This document shows, piece after piece, positions 5,235 through 8,447 of a DNA stretch of 8,447 bases. The stretch spans positions 1-8,447 of the forward strand of contig JAHWHC010000040.1 of NCBI GenBank assembly GCA_019323555.1. The letters are read 5' to 3'. Position 1 is the first letter of the stretch; each line of letters opens with the position of its first letter. Both the position numbers and the translations under genes were made by a program. The notes under the pieces were generated by a model that saw only the letters and a list, made by a program, of their open reading frames with translations, ran no database searches and was not told the origin of the DNA. This stretch comes from Candidatus Woesearchaeota archaeon (GTDB lineage: Archaea > Nanobdellota > Nanobdellia > Woesearchaeales > ARS49).

Positions 5235-6370
5235 TTGACATACTTGATGGTAATGCTTGTGCAGCGTGGGGTGCTCGTAGGGCTAAAGTGCAGTGTGTCC
5301 CTTGTTTTCCTATAACTCCTACTACTGAGATCATTGAGACTATTGCTGCCTGGAAAGCTAAAGGAGATTTTCCAGGAGAGTTTGTTGTTTTAGAGTCAGA
5401 GCACAGTGCTGCAAGTGCTTGCTTGGGAAGTTCTATGACTGGTGCAAGGACTTTTTCAGCTACTTCTTCACAAGGACTTTTCTTGATGCATGAGATTCTT
5501 CCTATTATATCTGGCTGCAGGACTCCGATGGTTCTTACAACAGTATCCAGGGCACTTTCTGCTCCTATTGGCTTGTGGCCTGATCATAATGATACTTTGG
5601 CTATGCGTGATGCTGGCTGGATAATGCTTATTTGCGAGACTAATCAAGAGGTTTTGGACAGCGTGATTATGGGTTATAAGATTTCTGAGAATCCTAAGAT
5701 TCTTTTGCCTGTGATTGTTAACATGGATGGTTTTGTGCATTCATATACTCGAACAGAGGTTGATGTTCCTGAGCAGAAGCTTGTTGACAAGTTTCTGCCT
5801 CACCCTGAATTAGAGATAAGATTAGATGTCAAGAAGCCGATGACTCTAGGCATTCCTGCAATGGGCCTGGATTACATGCATTATAGGCAGCAGGTTCACA
5901 AGGCAATGCTTGATTCTTTTGATGTGATTGATAAAGTTCAGAAAGAGTGGGCTAAGCTCACAGGAAGAAAGTATGAGTTCCTGGATGAGTACAAGATGAA
6001 TGATGCTAAGGCAGCTATTGTTATGATCGGGGCGAACTCAACTATTGCAAGATCTGCTGTTGATGAGATGCGCAAAAAAGGAAAGAAAGTTGGTTTGTTG
6101 AGGATTAGATTGTTCAGGCCTTTTCCAGAAAAGCAGTTAAGGAAAGCTTTGGAGAAAATAAATCATATTGCTGTGATTGACCAGAATATCTGCCCTGGAA
6201 TGGGAGGCATACTTTATCCAGAGATTAAGATGGCTCTTTCAGGAACTAAGAAAGTTGTCTGCAACTATATTCAAGGTTTGGGTGGAAATTTTGTTTCAGA
6301 GCAGGATTATATGGATATCTTGAATGATGTCCTTAAAAATAAGTCAGATGAGAAAAAATGGCAGATGTAG
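5231..6370 (+). CDS. porA: pyruvate/2-oxoacid:ferredoxin oxidoreductase alpha subunit
   Basis: The 379-residue product matches the alpha subunit, covering the pyrimidine-binding TPP domain plus domain II. Key motifs are G-N-A at 7-9, F-P-I-T-P-T at 26-31 (usually Y-P-I-T-P, the substrate-contacting loop), L-E-S-E-H-S-A at 54-60 with the glutamate that activates TPP, A-T-S-S-Q-G at 77-82, S-R-A-L-S-A-P at 106-112 with R107 in the position of the substrate-carboxylate arginine, and a C-terminal G-L-G-G-N-F. These favour pyruvate but do not exclude a related 2-oxo acid. Unlike the alpha subunits I know, a C22-x2-C25 pair lies directly before the F-P-I-T-P loop. A GAGGT element lies 14 bases before the ATG, farther than usual. 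It overlaps the delta gene by four bases and the beta gene by thirteen. Confidence 0.92.
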   Translation: MIDILDGNACAAWGARRAKVQCVPCFPITPTTEIIETIAAWKAKGDFPGEFVVLESEHSAASACLGSSMTGARTFSATSSQGLFLMHEILPIISGCRTPMVLTTVSRALSAPIGLWPDHNDTLAMRDAGWIMLICETNQEVLDSVIMGYKISENPKILLPVIVNMDGFVHSYTRTEVDVPEQKLVDKFLPHPELEIRLDVKKPMTLGIPAMGLDYMHYRQQVHKAMLDSFDVIDKVQKEWAKLTGRKYEFLDEYKMNDAKAAIVMIGANSTIARSAVDEMRKKGKKVGLLRIRLFRPFPEKQLRKALEKINHIAVIDQNICPGMGGILYPEIKMALSGTKKVVCNYIQGLGGNFVSEQDYMDILNDVLKNKSDEKKWQM

Positions 6371-7266
6371 ATTTTAATATTAAGGAAGAGATGAAGAAAC
6401 CGCATTTGATTACTGGCGGTACTTTTGCTTGTGCTGGCTGTAATCCTGTTTTAGGAATCAGGCTTATGCTTATTGCTTTGGGCAAGAATGTTATAATGGT
6501 TAATTCTTCTGGCTGCATGACTCTTACTGCTACCTGGCCTTTTACTCCGTATAGGGTTCCTTGGGTTCATGGTGCTATTGAAAATGGAGGAAGTGTTGCT
6601 GCTGGAATATTAATGGGCTTGAAAGCTCTGAAAAAAGACAAAGACACTCATGTTGTTGTTTATGCAGGTGATGGTGCTACTTATGATATTGGTTTGCAGT
6701 CTCTTTCAGGAATGATTCACAGGAATGAAAAGATAATCTACATCTGTTATAACAATTGCCAGTTTGCTAATACAGGCCACCAGTGCACTTCTGCTACTGA
6801 GAAATATGCAAGAACCACTACAACTCCTCCGCCTATCGGCAATCCTCTGCCTAGGAAAAACATGGCTAAGATGATGGCAATGGGAGGGGCGGAGTATTGT
6901 GCTACTGCTTGTGTCTCTTATCCTTTTGATTTTATCAAGAAATTACGTAAGGCTGCGAAGGTTGAGGGCTCTGTTTTCATTGATTTATTATCTCCTTGCG
7001 AACCAGGCTGGTTAGTGAAGCCGAATGAAACAATAAAATCAGGAAAACTTATGGTTGAATCAGGCATGTGGCCTCTGTATGAGATTGATAAAAAGAAGAT
7101 TACAATTAATCACAAGCCTCAGATGATTCCTGTCAAAGAAGCCCTTAAGATTCAAGGCCGCTTCAAGCACTTAACAGAAGAACAGATCGGCGAAATCCAG
7201 GAAACAGTGATCAAAGAATGGGAAATGATCACTAAAGGAAGATTCTGGGAAGCTGAAGAGTATTGA
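6358..7266 (+). CDS. porB: pyruvate/2-oxoacid:ferredoxin oxidoreductase beta subunit
   Basis: The 302-residue product is the beta subunit that binds the TPP diphosphate and one [4Fe-4S] cluster. Cluster ligands are probably C25-x2-C28, C53 (S-S-G-C) and C214 (S-P-C-E-P-G-W), the positions known for PorB. The TPP/Mg motif is G-D-G at 104-106 followed by Y-N-N at 131-133. T-T-T-T-P-P-P and an A-Y-P-F-D-F-like stretch (S-Y-P-F-D-F, 187-192) also match the family. The active-site strand, C-Y-N-N-C-Q-F-A-N-T-G-H-Q-C, holds three additional cysteines (C130, C134, C143) where PorB proteins I know read Y-D-N-E-A-Y-M-N-T-G. It is the last por gene. Its final 36 bases are repeated after the next gene. 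Confidence 0.92.
   Translation: MADVDFNIKEEMKKPHLITGGTFACAGCNPVLGIRLMLIALGKNVIMVNSSGCMTLTATWPFTPYRVPWVHGAIENGGSVAAGILMGLKALKKDKDTHVVVYAGDGATYDIGLQSLSGMIHRNEKIIYICYNNCQFANTGHQCTSATEKYARTTTTPPPIGNPLPRKNMAKMMAMGGAEYCATACVSYPFDFIKKLRKAAKVEGSVFIDLLSPCEPGWLVKPNETIKSGKLMVESGMWPLYEIDKKKITINHKPQMIPVKEALKIQGRFKHLTEEQIGEIQETVIKEWEMITKGRFWEAEEY
7231..7266 (+). repeat. direct repeat copy 1 (3' end of porB)
   Basis: The last 36 bases of porB, encoding the end ...F-W-E-A-E-E-Y-stop, recur at 8372-8406. Both copies share ACTAAAG, then a 19-base identical core (7239-7257 here), one A/G difference, and nine identical bases ending in the porB TGA. Copy 1 has one extra G. The similarity stops at the TGA, and the flanks beyond it differ completely. 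Confidence 0.9.
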
Positions 7267-7272
7267 GTGAGG
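7267..7272 (+). promoter_or_regulatory. Shine-Dalgarno site of the class V PLP enzyme gene
   Basis: GTGAGG, five bases before the ATG at 7278 and directly after the porB stop codon, is a fair Shine-Dalgarno match. It favours the ATG at 7278 over the TTG at 7263, which would overlap the porB stop. No TATA box lies between the genes, so transcription must come from the por operon. Confidence 0.5.
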
Positions 7273-7277
7273 ATACA

Positions 7278-8396
7278 ATGGTTAATTGGAAAAAGATAAG
7301 AGAACAGTTCCCTGCAACTAAAAAATATACTTATATTAATGCTGCCGAAGGATCGCCTGTTTCTAAATTAGCTGCCAAGGAAGGAAAAAGATTTTATGAT
7401 GAAATACTCGCAGATGGGGATCTGCCTTGGGAAAATTGGTTAAAAAGAACTGAAGAAATCAGAGAAACTGTTGCAAAATTTATCAATGCTGATAAAAATG
7501 AAATCGCATTTACATTAAATACTTCTCATGGAATGAATTTAATTGCTGAAATTTTAAAGGGAAAAGGAGAAGTAATCACGATGGATGATGAATTTCCTTC
7601 TTCAACTTTTCCTTGGTTAAACAGAAGATATAAAGTTCGCTTTGTTAAGCCCAAAAACGCGATTTATTCAATTGAAGATATTAAAAAGAAAATCAACAAG
7701 AAAACAAAAATTATTGTCACAAGCTACGTTCAGTATTGCACAGGATTTAGGCAAGATTTGGCAGAATTGGGCAAACTATGCAGACAAAAAGGCTTAATTT
7801 TTGTTGTTAATGCAACACAAGCAATGGGCGCAATGCCTATAGACGTAAAAAAAGCAAATATTGATTTTCTTGTTTTTACAAGTTTAAAATGGCCTATGGC
7901 AGGATATGGTGCAGGAGTTTTATACATGAATAAGAAATGGTTTAACAAGATCCAGTATCCTGTTGCTGGATGGCAAAGTGTCAAAAATCCTAACCTGATG
8001 AATAACAAAAAACTAAATTTACAAAAAGATGCATCAGAACTAGAGGTAGGTTGCCCGCATTTCCCAAATATTTTTGCTTTAGGGGGTGCTTTGGATCTAT
8101 TAAATAAAATAGGGAAAAAGAATATTCAAAAAAGAATTTTTGAGTTGAATGACTATTTGGTGAAAAAATTAAAAGAATTAAACATAGAAATTGTGTCTCC
8201 TCTTGCAAAAAAATACAGATCAGGCATCACGATCGTTAAATTAAAAAATGCAAAAGAGTTAGTTCCTAAGTTATTTAAAAAAAATATTGTTGTTTCTGCA
8301 AGAAAAAAAGGATTAAGAGTCTCTATGCATATTTATAATAACAAAAAAGACATAGATCACTTTGTATCTGAACTAAAGAAGATTCTGGGAAGCTGA
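7278..8396 (+). CDS. class V-fold PLP-dependent enzyme, specificity unknown
   Basis: From the ATG at 7278 the product has 372 residues and the class V aminotransferase layout (cysteine desulfurase/isopenicillin-N epimerase superfamily): Y-I-N-A-A-E-G-S-P at 19-27, T-S-H-G-M-N at 82-87 (PLP phosphate), V-V-N-A-T-Q-A-M-G-A-M-P-I-D-V at 176-190, F-T-S-L-K-W at 200-205 with K204 the likely Schiff-base lysine, G-A-G-V-L-Y at 211-216, and L-R-V-S-M-H-I-Y-N at 346-354. Usual cysteine-desulfurase features are missing: S-H-K is S-L-K, and no catalytic Cys loop (R-x-G-x-x-C) is seen. The aspartate expected to contact the PLP nitrogen reads Asn (N178). It is therefore probably not SufS/IscS; a lyase, epimerase or transaminase is possible. 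Base composition is markedly more A+T-rich than porA/porB. The last residues and stop codon are encoded by repeat copy 2. Confidence 0.8.
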   Translation: MVNWKKIREQFPATKKYTYINAAEGSPVSKLAAKEGKRFYDEILADGDLPWENWLKRTEEIRETVAKFINADKNEIAFTLNTSHGMNLIAEILKGKGEVITMDDEFPSSTFPWLNRRYKVRFVKPKNAIYSIEDIKKKINKKTKIIVTSYVQYCTGFRQDLAELGKLCRQKGLIFVVNATQAMGAMPIDVKKANIDFLVFTSLKWPMAGYGAGVLYMNKKWFNKIQYPVAGWQSVKNPNLMNNKKLNLQKDASELEVGCPHFPNIFALGGALDLLNKIGKKNIQKRIFELNDYLVKKLKELNIEIVSPLAKKYRSGITIVKLKNAKELVPKLFKKNIVVSARKKGLRVSMHIYNNKKDIDHFVSELKKILGS

Positions 8397-8406
8397 GGAG
8401 TATTGA
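8372..8406 (+). repeat. direct repeat copy 2 (relic of the porB 3' end)
   Basis: These 35 bases match the last 36 bases of porB with one base missing and one A-to-G change. Read in the porB frame it still encodes F-W-E-A-E-E-Y-stop, the single substitution being a silent GAA/GAG change, with a TAA shortly upstream. Read in the frame of the PLP-enzyme gene it gives L-K-K-I-L-G-S-stop, the C-terminus of that protein. Confidence 0.9.
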
Positions 8407-8417
8407 TTTATTTTATT
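8407..8417 (+). terminator. possible T-rich transcription terminator
   Basis: TTTATTTTATT directly follows repeat copy 2. T-rich tracts can end archaeal transcription, and this is the position expected for the ancestral porB operon terminator if the PLP-enzyme gene is an insertion. There is no hairpin. The remaining 30 bases to the window edge show no gene. Confidence 0.25.
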
Positions 8418-8447
8418 GGTGTTATTAAGAAAGATCTGGATTTTCTA

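Noticed and set aside
7263..7277. TTG start codon at 7263 for the class V gene, overlapping the porB stop
   Set aside because: The ATG at 7278 has a Shine-Dalgarno match five bases upstream and begins exactly where class V homologues usually begin; the five extra residues add nothing recognisable.
7700..8208. Minus-strand open frames of 72-92 codons at 7730-8008 and 7990-8208
   Set aside because: Antisense to the class V gene with intact motifs, with no ribosome binding site or recognisable domain.
7278..8396. Annotation as SufS/IscS cysteine desulfurase
   Set aside because: The catalytic cysteine loop and the S-H-K motif are absent, and no SufU/IscU or SufBC gene is adjacent.
7231..8406. 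Insertion sequence or classical transposon
   Set aside because: No transposase or terminal inverted repeats are present, and a 36-base direct repeat is much longer than usual target-site duplications.

Overview
The window looks like a compact archaeal genome, most likely an anaerobic, fermentative DPANN-type lineage (Woesearchaeota/Pacearchaeota-like); that taxon is an inference. The reasons are archaeal TATA boxes placed so that several transcripts would be leaderless, a four-subunit archaeal-type 2-oxoacid:ferredoxin oxidoreductase, genes that abut or overlap, and Lys-rich proteins. There are no RNA genes, CRISPR arrays or recognisable transposases, and no gene-free stretch longer than about 80 bases.

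Left half, minus strand (reading from 2562 to 1): a stand-alone FMN-binding glutamate-synthase-domain protein, a 72-residue two-helix membrane protein, a 53-residue soluble protein, then, behind its own apparent promoter, a [NiFe]-hydrogenase small subunit and the N-terminus of the large subunit, which runs off the left edge. The two hydrogenase genes overlap by 53 bases.

Right half, plus strand: a divergent promoter at about 2588-2620 drives a 90-residue three-helix membrane protein and a small glutaredoxin. A second promoter with a good Shine-Dalgarno site starts an operon at 3242: a class I/II aminotransferase, then the gamma, delta, alpha and beta subunits of a pyruvate-type ferredoxin oxidoreductase, all with overlapping ends. 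The simplest joint function is amino-acid fermentation: transamination to a 2-oxo acid, oxidative decarboxylation to acyl-CoA with reduction of ferredoxin, and possibly electron disposal as H2 by the hydrogenase encoded nearby.

The most unusual part is the right end. A class V PLP enzyme gene (7278-8396) of clearly lower G+C follows porB and is bracketed by an imperfect direct repeat of the last 36 bases of porB (7231-7266 and 8372-8406). The second copy also supplies, in another reading frame, the C-terminus and stop codon of the PLP enzyme. This looks like a cargo gene inserted at the 3' end of porB with duplication of that end.
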